NCBI GenBank assembly: GCA_020747065.1
Contig: JAGMVK010000014.1
Location: 372,001-436,000, forward strand
Source of the DNA: Cadophora sp. MPI-SDFR-AT-0126
Taxonomy: Eukaryota; Ascomycota; Leotiomycetes; Helotiales; Ploettnerulaceae
Direction of reading: 5' to 3'
DNA: 64,000 nucleotides
This document shows, in pieces, positions 10,974 to 21,797 of this stretch. The first letter of the stretch is position 1, and each line of letters begins with the position of its first letter. A program made the translations under genes and the position numbers. The notes under the pieces were generated by a model that worked only from the letters and a program-made list of their open reading frames with translations, made no database searches and was not told the DNA's origin.

Positions 10974-13619
10974 GTCGTGGAATTGAAAGTAGGAGAGGGG
11001 AGGGAGAAGAGGCAACTTGACACAGTGCAAGATTGTCCACTTCAGATCTGGACGTGCTCTCGTTCTTGTACGTTGACTCCCAAAGGCTTCCTAAGCAATG
11101 CCGATAACAATCAGGGGGGCCAAGAGAGTGAGACGATCGGGACCATCCGATGTGTCAACTCGGAAATCCCGAACACTTATCCGTTGGTTGTTTCTCACGA
11201 TAAGACGCACACGATTCATGAATATCCACTTCGGCGCCCACTTTTGCCCCATGTTGACCAGGAAAGGGCCCTAGATTAATGACCGGGTGCCCAGGAAGCG
11301 GGCAAGAACAGGGGAAAGTGGGGTGGCGGGAAACTTAAAAGATATGAAAAGATAGGTGGGATGCTGACCCTTCTAACTGTCCATGCTCAATTGACTATGT
11401 GCAGTCCAAAATACTTCAGATACTTCATGTTCAAGAAAGCGACGACGAAATGATAATTGGAACTGTGTAGAAGTAACAATCCACAGCAGAGGAAGAGAAA
11501 TTATTGACTTGTGTACCTACCTGCTTGCTCGATTGAACGAATCGCTTTCCACCGGTTCTCCGAGGTAGTCGCGGACTCAATTGATATAACAGGGATTGAT
11601 CGGTATACCATGACTCCCTGATGTCAAGGATTGAAGTTATCCAGCTCGCCAATACGAATTCAGCGCGCCTTTGCTCGCTCGACGTCCAAGTTCAACCAAA
11701 GTCCACATGGCTCGGTCGAGAAAACTGGACTTTCAAGTTGGGCTGGCGGGGTAGTGGAGCCTCGAGCGCATCTTCCCCAGGTCAGACGCGGTCAATTGTC
11801 ATTTCACCCTGCCTGCCATATCCATATTTCCGAAGAGATATCTGACACACCTGAATATTTCCCTTGTTCTGGTCTCATTGTTGTCCAAATTCTACCAGGA
11901 AATTCTCCCTGGTAGAGAAAAAAGCCCGCCGAAGCAAACATTTATTTTCCAGGAGCGCTGAAAAAGGCTCCAATTATGCCGAAGGACTCCTTCCTCAAGT
12001 CCAGTCAACAGCTCTGTTGCTTACCACCTACATCTGTCCAAGTGCGGTTGGTGATACGCATATCTGCAGATACGCACAAGAATATAAATGGGGTATGTGT
12101 ACCGTGGACCCGAGATCTTGCCGCTGCTGAATCGATTGTATGGGGGTTCTGCTGCCTGCCTTGATCGACTCTTGGACGAAAAGGGATAGATTTCGAATAA
12201 TGAATGGTTGTGTCTGCTATGAGATTTCGGCGGACCATGAGCCTATGGTGCAACTGCTTCAATTAGGAGATTTTCTGACTTCATACATTCACGCTGGGTC
12301 AAGGACCTGAGCATTACCTGGCTGGACAACTTTCGACCTGGGCAGGTCTGTTCGTCCATCCGATCGATGTGTGTCTCTTTTCAAGACTCTGCGTGCTCTA
12401 GACGACTGCTTGTAGAAGTCGCAGAGGGATGACGCTGAACTTCTGCCAGTGGGTGGAGCCGCCTTGAGATTTACCTGCTGACTCATCAGCTGCTAAGTAC
12501 CTCAGTACTCGAAGGACTCTTCAATTCCTCCTCGTGTTAAGCCAAGCTTTCCCATATAACTCGCCAACAGCTGCTTGAATCTGACCAATCAACGCCATTT
12601 ATCTATCTGTTGACTTGTCAGAGCAAAAAGATGTACAATAGTGCGTCACCATATGAAACTGGCGGAGCCAGAAAGACGACGGAAGTAGATTCCATCAGAA
12701 AATGTAAAGGAGCACGTCTGTCTCAAGCAATGCGAGACGAATTTTGGACTTGAACAACTTGCTATTCATTAATACCCTGAACCTTTTCCCCCTCTTACTG
12801 TACTGCTTTTACCACCTCGGGAATGTGCTAGTATACATTTTCTGATTTGCGGCCTTAAGAGGACACACTCGTCAAGCTGGATACTTATTTTGAATTACTG
12901 CTGCTTCTGGCTTGCTAGTAGACATTTCCTGGTATGTATACTCGTTTTCCTTCCCTCTCGTTGACATATCAAAAAGTACCTCAGGACTGTGGTCGACTAG
13001 AGAGAACAATTCTTTGGACAATCAATCAGAGTCGCTTAATATCTGCGATAGACAACTTGACCGCAAGTAGAGACCAAACAGATCCATTCCCTAACAAGAA
13101 TATTTCACTATTCTTAGGGCAAAGCGATTGATAAGTCCGACGGGATTTGTTTCCGCGTTTCCTATCGTTTAAATGTTTTCGTTCACGTCGTTCACCCCTC
13201 CTGATGGATTGCGGCGAAAAACTTCTGGCAAAAGAACCCTGTCCCCTGAGCGCCTCATGACTGGACATCGCTACGATAGGAACCTCGATTGGATTTTGAA
13301 GAGCCAAGCCACAGGTTGAAAGACAACTCTAATTGATTAGCGCTGACATCAGATTTATCCCCCAGCAAAACATGCATTCCTGCGGCGGCGTACGACACGA
13401 CCAATTGGTTGTTGGTTGTTGATATCCTTGGCTTGATGTCAGAGCCGGATTTACGTGAACTATGGGTACGAGATACTTATTATAAAGATCTGACTTCGTC
13501 AATCCTGGGACTTGAATTTTGAGCAATTCGTTTATTTAGATCATCCTCAAGCTCATCATCTCCCAAAGATCAGCCCAACACTTCCTTCCTCACTAATTTG
13601 GCTCCAAATCTTCTCGGAA
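10974..13619. other. 2.6-kb intergenic region
   Basis: This lies between the divergent ACS permease and methyltransferase genes. Open frames here are short (under 95 codons), overlap on both strands and show no family motif. I saw no tRNA, no tandem array and no transposon ends. The first few hundred bases on either side presumably hold the two promoters. Confidence 0.5.
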
Positions 13620-14472
13620 ATGGCATACCAGCAACAAGGCATACGAGGCGATGACCCTGCTGTCACCAAACTTTACGGTGACAGAACTGTTGCTACGTCT
13701 TGCCAATATTTCGTATCACACGTAGCAAAGGGAGCGAATATCCTCGATGTCGGTGAGGTTAAATCATCTTGGAAAATATTCTGGTTGATAATTGACATCT
13801 CTGTCAGGTTGCGGCCCTGGAGTCATCACGTCAGATCTTGCAAAGATTGCTTCCGAGGGAAAGACCATAGGACTGGACAACTCAGCCGGCATCATTGAAG
13901 AAGCAGCTGCTGCGTTCCCATCATCAGCTGTGCCAAATTTGTCCTTTACCGTAGGAGATGCCACAAAACTGTCCGAGTACGCCGACAACACTTTCGACGT
14001 CGTGCACTCTCATCAGGTTCTTGTGCACCTTCCTAACGCGGTCACCGCGATCAAAGAGTACTACCGAGTCTGCAAGCCTGGAGGAATTATTGCATTTCGC
14101 GACTCATCGCCTGCCATCGTCCTGTCGCTGAAGCCAGATCTGCCAGGAATTCGAGCTTATTGGGATCGTGCTATGATTACCATGCAGAAGATGGGTAGTA
14201 ACACGAAAGCTGGAAACAAATTAGAGGAGTGGGCGACCGAAGCTGGACTTGGAAAAGATGGGGGAAAGCTAGTATATTCCAAGAGCCCAATGCGGAGTCC
14301 AGGTCATACCCATAGGACTGTTGGTCAGCCAGCTGAAATGGCCATTCAGTATGGTATGGCGTCCAGGGAGGAGATGGACGATTGGCATAAGGCGTGGGTG
14401 GAGTGGGAAGAGACTGAAGGGAGTGAATTTGTGCTTGAATGTGGGGAAATACTTTGTTGGAAAGGGAAGTAA
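13620..14472 (+). CDS. SAM-dependent class I methyltransferase (UbiE/COQ5-like)
   Basis: Two exons (13620-13752, 13808-14472; 55-nt intron GTGAGG...CTGTCAG) encode 265 residues. Splicing restores motif I as ILDVGCGPG, the SAM-binding glycine loop. An acidic post-I position follows (TIGLDNSAGIIEEA). Motif II/III-like segments are FTVGDATKL, FDVVHSHQVLVHLPN and YYRVCKPGGIIAFRDSS. These mark a Rossmann-type methyltransferase of the UbiE/LaeA-like group acting on a small molecule. No localisation signal is visible, so it is probably cytosolic. The acceptor cannot be predicted. Proteins of this type occur both in primary metabolism and in secondary-metabolite clusters. The nearby regulators and transporters make the second plausible (inference). 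Confidence 0.92.
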
Positions 14473-15616
14473 GTGACGAGAAGCCCCTCCCCCCTTCATC
14501 GCCCACAAGACCGGATCATTTTTGGTGGTATCATACACCCCGCCAGTGATAATATATGCATTTTTTTCGCTGCTGTGACTCACCCCACCCTTAATCTATA
14601 TGACAACTCCAATTTCCATTTCCAGCTTTCAGTATTTTTATAGCCCTCAAACGTTTTGCATCTACCATATATCTTCAATTTGCATTCCACTCGCGTTCAT
14701 GAGCCCAGCTGTTTCTTCGTTCGCAACAAAAGTCAAAAGCCTGCACAAGATGGCTCCCACCCAACCCAGCCTTTGTATTTGGTTTCGTCATCATTTCTTC
14801 ATGTATTTTAAGCAATGAATCGATTGCTTCACATTTCTCCGTCTCATTTCTTTTAGTTACTGCTACTGTTTTTCTGCACTGTAAATATTCGGATTGTTCA
14901 GTGGAAGGTCGGAGCTTTTTTGTCAAATTGATCGCCCAACACCACTTGCCGACGAAATCACTTTGATTTCGTATTAGATTAAGACAGAAGCCTGGCGGAA
15001 CAGTCGTTCGATAGATTTGACACATGATACAACATTCGAAAAGATCGGAGTGTAATGCTTCATTTGACCCATGTAATAATTCTGCAGGAACCGGAAAAGA
15101 TATGTTCCAATGCTTGTTGACCAACCCTACAACTTCATTCTACCCAGTCATCACTTTTCCTGCACAGACATGTTCCAAGAATGGTGTTGATTTGCCACAA
15201 CAGTTGATGTATGCCTTCCTCAGAATGAGACATAATCGCACCTTCCTGTTGAGTCGAGATTCATGTGACCTTGATGCGCCCTTCTTGTTTCCGATGTGAC
15301 GCCCAAATGCGATTTGCATGACGATGCTATGGCATAGCAACTGAAATGCTAGTTCACCTGATTTCATGTATATATGGTTCCATGGCACGCCGTCTCGTCG
15401 CCCCATATTGTGACTCAATGACTCAACGAAGCAGTCTATTTTAGCTTCAACACAATGATATACATTTTTGAACCCATATAACCTCTCCCTTTCCTAGCCT
15501 CTTTCTTTTTCTGCAACCCACAAAGCTTGCATGGACCATCTCAACAGCCATCAATTGCTCTGTCGAACTCAATCTTGTTAAATCTCCTCGCAAAATACGT
15601 CATCTAAATCGCCATC
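14473..15616. other. 1.1-kb intergenic region
   Basis: This stretch sits between two genes on the plus strand. Reverse-strand open frames (for example 14675-15124) have no recognisable motif or clean start. The last 150 bases are pyrimidine-rich (cctctccctttcctagcctctttc) with a TATA-like catataac near 15475-15482, which suits a promoter for the small gene at 15617. Confidence 0.4.
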
Positions 15617-16123
15617 ATGCCTTCCACACGACAATTCTTCATCAGCCTCCGAGTTGAACTATTCGGCTCAGGGCTGAAAAAGCACAAAAAGCTTGTCTAC
15701 GAATCGCGCACCTACCGATACAGCAGCAATTCGACCCGGAATTTCGACCACGGAAAGCAGCGCAGCTCAATACCACCATGGACGGCAACACCATCAACGC
15801 AAACCCGGGTGTCCAAACAATCTATCACCGACGAGCAACATCCAAAGTCAATGCCAGGTGCATGGGTAGATGACGAGTCCTACCCCAGCCTCGATGTCTC
15901 CCCTGCGCCGTCTTATAGACAAGCTCAACACGACTGTGTTCCGTCTTACAACACAATTCGATATCCCGTGGAGAAAACGACCCCCATCACCAGAGGTCGT
16001 AATACTGTCTACATAAAGCCAATGACAATATCCAACGAGCCCATGGGCACTCGTCGCCATCTTCGCTCGGGCAGTGACGTGCTCGTTGTCCACCACCCAA
16101 CACCCCAGGATTTGGACGACTAG
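15617..16123 (+). CDS. Hypothetical 168-residue basic, disordered protein
   Basis: I do not recognise this family. The single open frame starts at an ATG in good context (cgccatcATGcc) downstream of a pyrimidine-rich, TATA-containing leader. The product is rich in Ser, Thr, Arg and Pro, with an N-terminal segment MPSTRQFFISLRVELFGSGL and a basic stretch KKHKKLVYESRTYRY. No signal peptide, membrane helix or catalytic motif is visible. The aromatic/polar spacing resembles the other unrecognised protein at 17664, so both may be lineage-specific disordered proteins. It could be a chance open frame, but its length and start context favour a real gene. Confidence 0.5.
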   Translation: MPSTRQFFISLRVELFGSGLKKHKKLVYESRTYRYSSNSTRNFDHGKQRSSIPPWTATPSTQTRVSKQSITDEQHPKSMPGAWVDDESYPSLDVSPAPSYRQAQHDCVPSYNTIRYPVEKTTPITRGRNTVYIKPMTISNEPMGTRRHLRSGSDVLVVHHPTPQDLDD

Positions 16124-17663
16124 ACATCATCAGCATCGTCAAGACAATGACGCAACACCCATGAAAAGAAGAGTTTTCGAACCCATCGGCACAATACCGG
16201 GAAATCAACTTTATGGTGGAACAATCATCCACTGGCAAAGGAAAGAGAACAACACGGAAAGCTGAAATCAGGGAAAGAGGAGGCACTCGAAGATGAAAAA
16301 GAAGAAGAAGAAGAAGAAGAAGAAGAAGAAGAAATGATAACAAATCAAGATCAAGATACAATCCAGTTGAACATCAGCTGGGTCGGCGTCTACGAACGGG
16401 AGCAACGTTACCCAAGTAGTCTGGTGTCGGCGCCCTCTATGAGTCTGGCCTCCACGTGGCAGAGGGTGGAAACGTCCAGTGACGGCTAACAAGACTCACG
16501 CAAGTGCAATGAAATTGTTTTACTATGTAGTATATTGCATAGAGTGATGTAATGATTTGAAGTGTTCCAAATTGTTTCTTACATTGTTGGTTAGTGATGT
16601 GGCCTCGACTCGAGCGAAGATCCTCTCATCAACAAATCTTGAGGACTCGATCATGTCTGCTTGGGAATCCTTTCATCTTCCTCAACTTTTTCCGTTTATG
16701 CATGAATTTTGGATATCATAGGTAGATTAATGAGTTACATGGAAAAGATTACAGCATGGAAATTGAGATGATGAACACGAGTTGGGATTATTTTTCAGCT
16801 GAAAGTATACTGATCACCCGACGCCAACTTGCTTGAATCATTGCGCCGCTGAATAGCAACGCAGTGTATCCAAACTGTGTCTATCGCGTCATCGATGAAT
16901 TCATTCAAGTCCAATATCATCCTACAACCTCGCTTTCCCCCAACAGACAGGACAGAAATCCGCAATAACCTGCCCACAGTACGATCCGCATGCTTGGACT
17001 ATGAGAAGCCCTGAATGATTGCAGAATTGGAAGTATACCATTGAACTTTGGCACATTTTGGATTTGGCTGTAAAATTTCTAGGGAGGAGATAGTTCAGAT
17101 ATTGTCTGCTGGAGATGAGATGCTTTGGGATGGACGATGGTATTCTCGAGCTTGCGGGGTTTGTACGGGCAGGTAAGGCAGTGAGTGTTATTGTGTTGGA
17201 GGTCCTGGCGAGAGACAAATGCATTGTTTTTGACTACTGATCTTATGAAGTTCCATGTCGCCTGGTAAAGAACAAAAGACTCTTAGGGGCACTGATGCGT
17301 TCTTTCTCAAAAAGACCCCCGCGTTCCTTTGTTGATCTCGCTAATCTTCTTTCCTTCGCCAAGGTCTTTGTTGACTCTCTTCATCGTTAACATCCCACGA
17401 CCAAAGCCGTCTTTGTAGCGGTGGCAATTCTAATATTGGCCTTTCTTCTCAACAATGACTTTGTTAAAGTTAAAGAAGTACAATTCGTTGAAGAGACATA
17501 GAACAAAGTGATTCTATAAACATAAATCTATTCAAGAAAGCCCCTGCACCTATTTTCACCATCGGATCAACACCCTTTCAGCCAATCAGCACTGTATCAA
17601 TATCTACCCTTCGTCAATATCGAATCTCTTGATATATACATCTCTCAACAAGCATCAACCAAA
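16124..17663. other. 1.5-kb intergenic region
   Basis: It contains the GAA microsatellite at about 16299-16335 and otherwise no recognisable gene. A minus-strand open frame across the microsatellite encodes only a poly-Phe/Leu run and is an artefact of the repeat. The last ~100 bases have a TATA-like gatatatac (17629-17637) about 30 bases upstream of the next start codon. Confidence 0.45.
16299..16335. repeat. (GAA)n / (AAG)n microsatellite
   Basis: About twelve uninterrupted GAA/AAG triplets lie in an intergenic purine-rich tract. It is a simple sequence repeat, likely to vary in length between isolates. No coding role is supported on either strand. Confidence 0.9.
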
Positions 17664-18737
17664 ATGGCATATTGGGACCCATACTATTTCACAACGCCAC
17701 CTCCAATCATAACTCCCGGTGGCATGCCACGCACCCACCGAGTCCCCCGAGGTAGGAACACCTACGTGTATTCCCAGACACATCCTACGTCTCCTCCCTC
17801 TTTCTATGCTGAGCAGAACTCATACTACGACACGCCAAGATCTCGAGCCGCCCATGCCCAAGAAGCCTTGTATGATGAGTACGATGTCTCCTCCTCGCCT
17901 CGACCATCATTCCATGCTGAAAAAGGTTCATATTATGACACACCGAGATCACGAGCTGCTCATGCTCGCCAAGCTTCACATGATGAGTACGATATCCCCT
18001 CCTCGCCCCCACCATCATTTCACGCCGAAAAAGGTTCGTATTATGACACACCGAGATCTCGAGCTGCCCACTCCAAATCTCAATCTCAATCTCAATCCAA
18101 GAACCAACCCTCGTCCTCCCCACCCCCACCACTACCAACAGACACCTCCCCCACCCCGTACACCTACGACGACGAAGAACCAGACCGCCTCCCCATCGCC
18201 CCCAACGCATGGAACAACTACTCCAGCACCGCCTCAAAAGAAGAACTAATCAATTTCTTCATCGATAAAGGTATTCATCCGAAAAGAGCAGCTGCGGCGG
18301 TGGATAGAGAGTTCGCTGCTTACGCGCCGCAGTATCTTGCTGGGTACAAGGAGCCCGGGGTACCCAGGGCTTTTATTCCTGCCTCTGCTGGAGATGGGGA
18401 TGCGAACTCTCCGCCGCCGAGAAGGAGAGAGGAGTCTGGGAGTGGACAGAGAAGTGCAAAGACAAGACGCCATTCTCCTCCGCCGTCGGCGTATCGCTCG
18501 ACGTCGCCAGGGCCTAGACAGGGGCCGAGGCATAGATCGTCGTCGTCTGGGTCACGTTCGTCGTCGAGAAATCGTGGGAAACCTCCGCTGAGGAGGGCGG
18601 CATCGAGGAGGGAGGGGGAGAGGAGGGAGAAGAGGGGGGATGATGAGATGGCGCCGCCGAGGGCGCCAAGTCCGCCTCCTGCGGCGACGAGAGGGGAGGC
18701 GGAGAGGGTGAGGAGACATCGTTCGAAGAGGGAGTAG
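17664..18737 (+). CDS. Hypothetical 357-residue protein with three 36-residue tandem repeats and SR-rich tail
   Basis: I do not recognise the family. After a Pro-rich N-terminus, three near-identical 36-residue units begin around residues 47, 83 and 119. Each contains the core SYYDTPRSRAAH followed by an acidic DEYD element. Next come a Gln/Ser stretch, a poly-Pro segment, and one folded-looking module around residues 190-235 (KEELINFFIDKGIHPKRAAA). The last third is Arg/Ser/Pro-rich and disordered, of SR-like composition. There is no signal peptide or membrane helix. The basic SR tail could favour RNA binding or a nuclear location (inference). The ATG lies about 30 bases after a TATA-like box. 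The repeat period of 108 bp suggests recent unit duplication. Confidence 0.7.
   Translation: MAYWDPYYFTTPPPIITPGGMPRTHRVPRGRNTYVYSQTHPTSPPSFYAEQNSYYDTPRSRAAHAQEALYDEYDVSSSPRPSFHAEKGSYYDTPRSRAAHARQASHDEYDIPSSPPPSFHAEKGSYYDTPRSRAAHSKSQSQSQSKNQPSSSPPPPLPTDTSPTPYTYDDEEPDRLPIAPNAWNNYSSTASKEELINFFIDKGIHPKRAAAAVDREFAAYAPQYLAGYKEPGVPRAFIPASAGDGDANSPPPRRREESGSGQRSAKTRRHSPPPSAYRSTSPGPRQGPRHRSSSSGSRSSSRNRGKPPLRRAASRREGERREKRGDDEMAPPRAPSPPPAATRGEAERVRRHRSKRE
17802..18070 (+). repeat. 108-bp coding tandem repeat, about 2.5-3 copies
   Basis: The core SYYDTPRSRAAH recurs at residues 53, 89 and 125 of the protein, an exact 36-residue (108-bp) period. Units two and three are nearly identical in nucleotide sequence, so the array is likely to be length-polymorphic. 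The third unit is truncated and grades into a Ser/Gln run. Confidence 0.85.
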
Positions 18738-19278
18738 TGGTGTTGACTTGTCAGAGAAGTTGATGATGAATTGAGGGGTTAGTGCTGTTTTTGCTTAGTA
18801 TTTTTAGACGGCCATTGTCTCATCTGTGGTAATGTAAAAGATCATGCATAAGGGTTTCAGTGCCGTGTGCCAAACTCTGTGACTCGTGAACTTGAAGACA
18901 GGTGCTAGAATTGATGTACATGTTGATGTAAGAAGCTTGCTGTGATGATGTTGTAGTCCCGTATTAGTGAGAAGAGTGGTAAGAACTGGTCGGATGTCAC
19001 ATAGTGTAGCTGTTCTTGGACATTACAATCATCAAGATCTCCCAACAGACCGAACATACGGAGCTTGCAATTCTCTTAACTTAATTACGCGCAACGCACT
19101 GGGAGAGAGTTGGACGTGCGAGATATCATCGTGGTATCTCTCGCCAGAGCGGACTGGCATCTTTCGATGTACAATCAACTACCTCAAAGTCTGTAACAGT
19201 CAGCTTCCTAACATGCAACGCTCCGTGCTTGAAGAACGTGCCTCTTATCTTCCAAGCAAAGAAACTATTCTCATCTCT
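18738..19278. other. Convergent 3' spacer
   Basis: This 541-bp spacer lies between the repeat protein and the hydrolase/SnoaL gene, whose 3' ends face each other. The short plus-strand open frame here runs antisense into the hydrolase gene and is not credible. Confidence 0.4.
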
Positions 19279-20730
19279 TCAAACATCATCGACCTCTCTG
19301 ATCTCGAAACCCAGCATCTCATTGCTCAACACCGAATTCTCATCCACCAACTTCCTCGCCGTGTCAATACCTGAAGCTGGGACGCGATATTCAAATCGCT
19401 TTCCCTTGCCAGGTAGCCGTCCATCAGGAAGTGGATATGGGAAAGGTAGATATTCGGGCAGGAGACCCAATTGTCGCAGGATGGAAGCTTGATCCCACGC
19501 AATGTGTTCGTGATAGAGGCGATCGCCACGAACATTAACTACGGAAGTGAATGGAACTCGGACACCTTTTCCTGTTGGAGGAATACCAGGAATACTGGAG
19601 GGGATTAGATCATTTTGTTTTTGAGAGGGGTAGAGGAGGAACGAACAGCCAATCGATCACTTTGTCGTGGGTGAAGCAGAAGATGAACTCGTCGATGACA
19701 CGATCGGTTCCTACTGTCCGGGAAATCAGTTCCAGTGCAGTATCTTCCGGATTGTTGAAGATGAAGTGGTCACGGTAAAAAGCCGTGAGTGCTGAACGTC
19801 CAATGCCACCTGTCAACTAGTTATCATTAGTATATTTAATGTATGAGCCCAGGCTTTCGTGCTCACTGTGGGAATATGGTTCACATAGGGCTCTTCAACC
19901 ATAGTTCTCATGGTTTTCTCCACATTTCGCTCTCCAAACTCGAAGAGGCAGTGCTCATCCCAGATAGCTTCAAGGTCGAAATGAGGTCCCTCAAGATGGT
20001 TTCTGAGGAATCCCAATGTGCGAGTATGAGCCACACCTGCTGGACCTGCTTGATAGTGCTCGTGACCTGGCAGAATGAAGTTCATTGAAGGCACTGTGTC
20101 ATATACGTGAAGAGTGTCCGAATCTCGACTGGGAGTGACTTTCTCTGAACTGTGAAGGAGTAATGGCCAATCTCGTTCAAAAGTCGCGATCTCCGTAAAA
20201 CTAACGAGGGCAGCTATCTGTGTCCAATTACATAGGTGACCCCAAGTCTCTTTGGGCAGAGACGAGTACACTGCTCATCGTCAGCGTCCTGGAAACCAGT
20301 CTAGCACACAAAACGCTGCAAAATGCAATACCAGACCGACTACCATGTAACTTTATATGTAGAGCTTTCATATCTGGAAAAATGGTGCAGTGATAAATCT
20401 CTCTCTATTACCTATGAGCCCAACTTTCTCTTTCGAGGTGCACTGCGGCAAGTCTAACAGAGCCTTGATAGCCTGTTCACAAGGCTCAAGGACACCATCG
20501 AATCTCGCTTCTGCAACTGCAAAACCCTCTTCAGCCCATTTCTGCAGCGGTTCAGGATCCAAAGTTTTGTTCGCGTCTGCAGAATTTCTGCCTTGGTAAG
20601 TTTTGGGCACGATCAGGAGCAGTCCGGGGCCTTCTCCTCGTCTTGAAAGTGGGGTTTGGAGAAGAACGTCAGTCGCCACTGAGATAGGCTTAGCTGAGAG
20701 GTGTGAAGTGGCGGTTCCAGAAGATGCCAT
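19279..20730 (-). CDS. Dienelactone-hydrolase-like / SnoaL-like (NTF2-fold) fusion protein
   Basis: The N-terminal part (GPGLLLIVPKTYQGRN, EEGFAVAEARFDGVLEPCEQ) looks like the start of a dienelactone-hydrolase alpha/beta fold. The C-terminal ~150 residues are a SnoaL-like domain: PYVNHIPTLTGGIGRSAL, FYRDHFIF, ISRTVGTDRVIDEFIFCFTH, IPGIPPTGKGVRVPFTS, LYHEHIAWDQASIL. Introns (GTAATA..CAG near 20408, GTAGTC..GAGCAG near 20340-20274, GTGAGC..AACTAG near 19866-19812, GTTCGT..CTCCAG near 19650-19597) restore a continuous frame to the TGA at 19279. In my model the strand after VGLIG runs into DMKALHIKLH, and the usual G-x-C/S-x-G nucleophile elbow is not seen. The hydrolase half may be inactive, or a border may be wrong. 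The fused family is known in fungi and bacteria, often annotated carboxymethylenebutenolidase. The start at 20730 (MASSGTATS) is preferred over 20880. Confidence 0.8.
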
Positions 20731-21797
20731 GCTTGATGTTTGGGGCACGCAAGATGGAGTTGAGTGGTAAGTAATAATATAAGGTTGTTCGATGGTTGGA
20801 CGGAAGCCAAGGTTGGGGTCGATCGGATGGTCATCATGGCAGGCTAAAGCTGGTGGTGTGGAACTACGATACTTTTTCACAGACGGAAATCATTTCCTCC
20901 CATTCTTGCAACTCGGATTATCACAAACAGGTGGCGACGAAGTCAAGTCAAGCCATTTTGTCGCTCAAGATGTGGTTGAATTGAAAAACCAGAACACAGA
21001 GAAGGAGAACGGGTAAAATTGAGGACACACACGTGATCTTCGGAACCCCCCCCCCCTTCACGGCAGAAAGTCGGGCCTGAGAGATGGCCTGATCCTGATG
21101 ACCTGATATTGATGCTGGAACCTTCGTTTCGTGCCAGTCGTACAGTACCGGCCAGATCCTTTAACAACATCTTTTTTTTCTCTCAATCGTAAGTTCACAA
21201 TCAATCAACAGGTATCGCGATACAACGAAAATCATCAAAACACACGATCTTGTATTATCCTTCTATTATTTTTTCACAACTTGAACTCCGTAGGAAGCAA
21301 GCAAATCAATAGAACAAGTCACAAGTCAAATCCTTTTCCCTCTATCTCCCTCCAAGTTCGTTCATCTGTGCTCTCTCTGTGTGCTCTCTCTCTCTCTCTC
21401 GTCCGCCCACCACCTGCTGTTCCTCACTCGGATTCTATCATATTTCTTTCACATTTCCTTCACATTTTTCATTCCACGTGGTACGCAACAGTGAGCTGTT
21501 CCGAGTAAGTAAGTTAATCGGCCTCGGCCACGGCAGCATAAAAACAGACAGACACCAGGAACCGCGTTGCACCAAAAATCCTGGCTGGCTACGTCATTGG
21601 ACCCCTGAGTTATCACCTACCTCCTCACGCGGAAACCCAACCCCACCAACATTCGACCTGGATCGAGATTCTTCCTCGGTTCTATCTTCTCCCTTTCACT
21701 GCTCGTTCCTCTCTTCGCGAGGCAAGATATTTCGTGTCTGGCATAGGATGTGCGCCCACACTTCAATTGCATCAACATCTCGCCCACGGAAAATACG
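20731..21797. promoter_or_regulatory. Divergent promoter and leader region between hydrolase fusion and Zn2Cys6 gene
   Basis: About 1.07 kb separates the two start codons. It contains a run of eleven C (21046-21056) and a CT-rich tract (about 21384-21400). Pyrimidine-rich tracts upstream of start codons are common in filamentous-fungal promoters and leaders. No other coding region was identified. Confidence 0.5.

Noticed and set aside
15987..16361. Minus-strand frame with poly-Phe/Leu tract
   Set aside because: The hydrophobic run is simply the complement of the GAA microsatellite.
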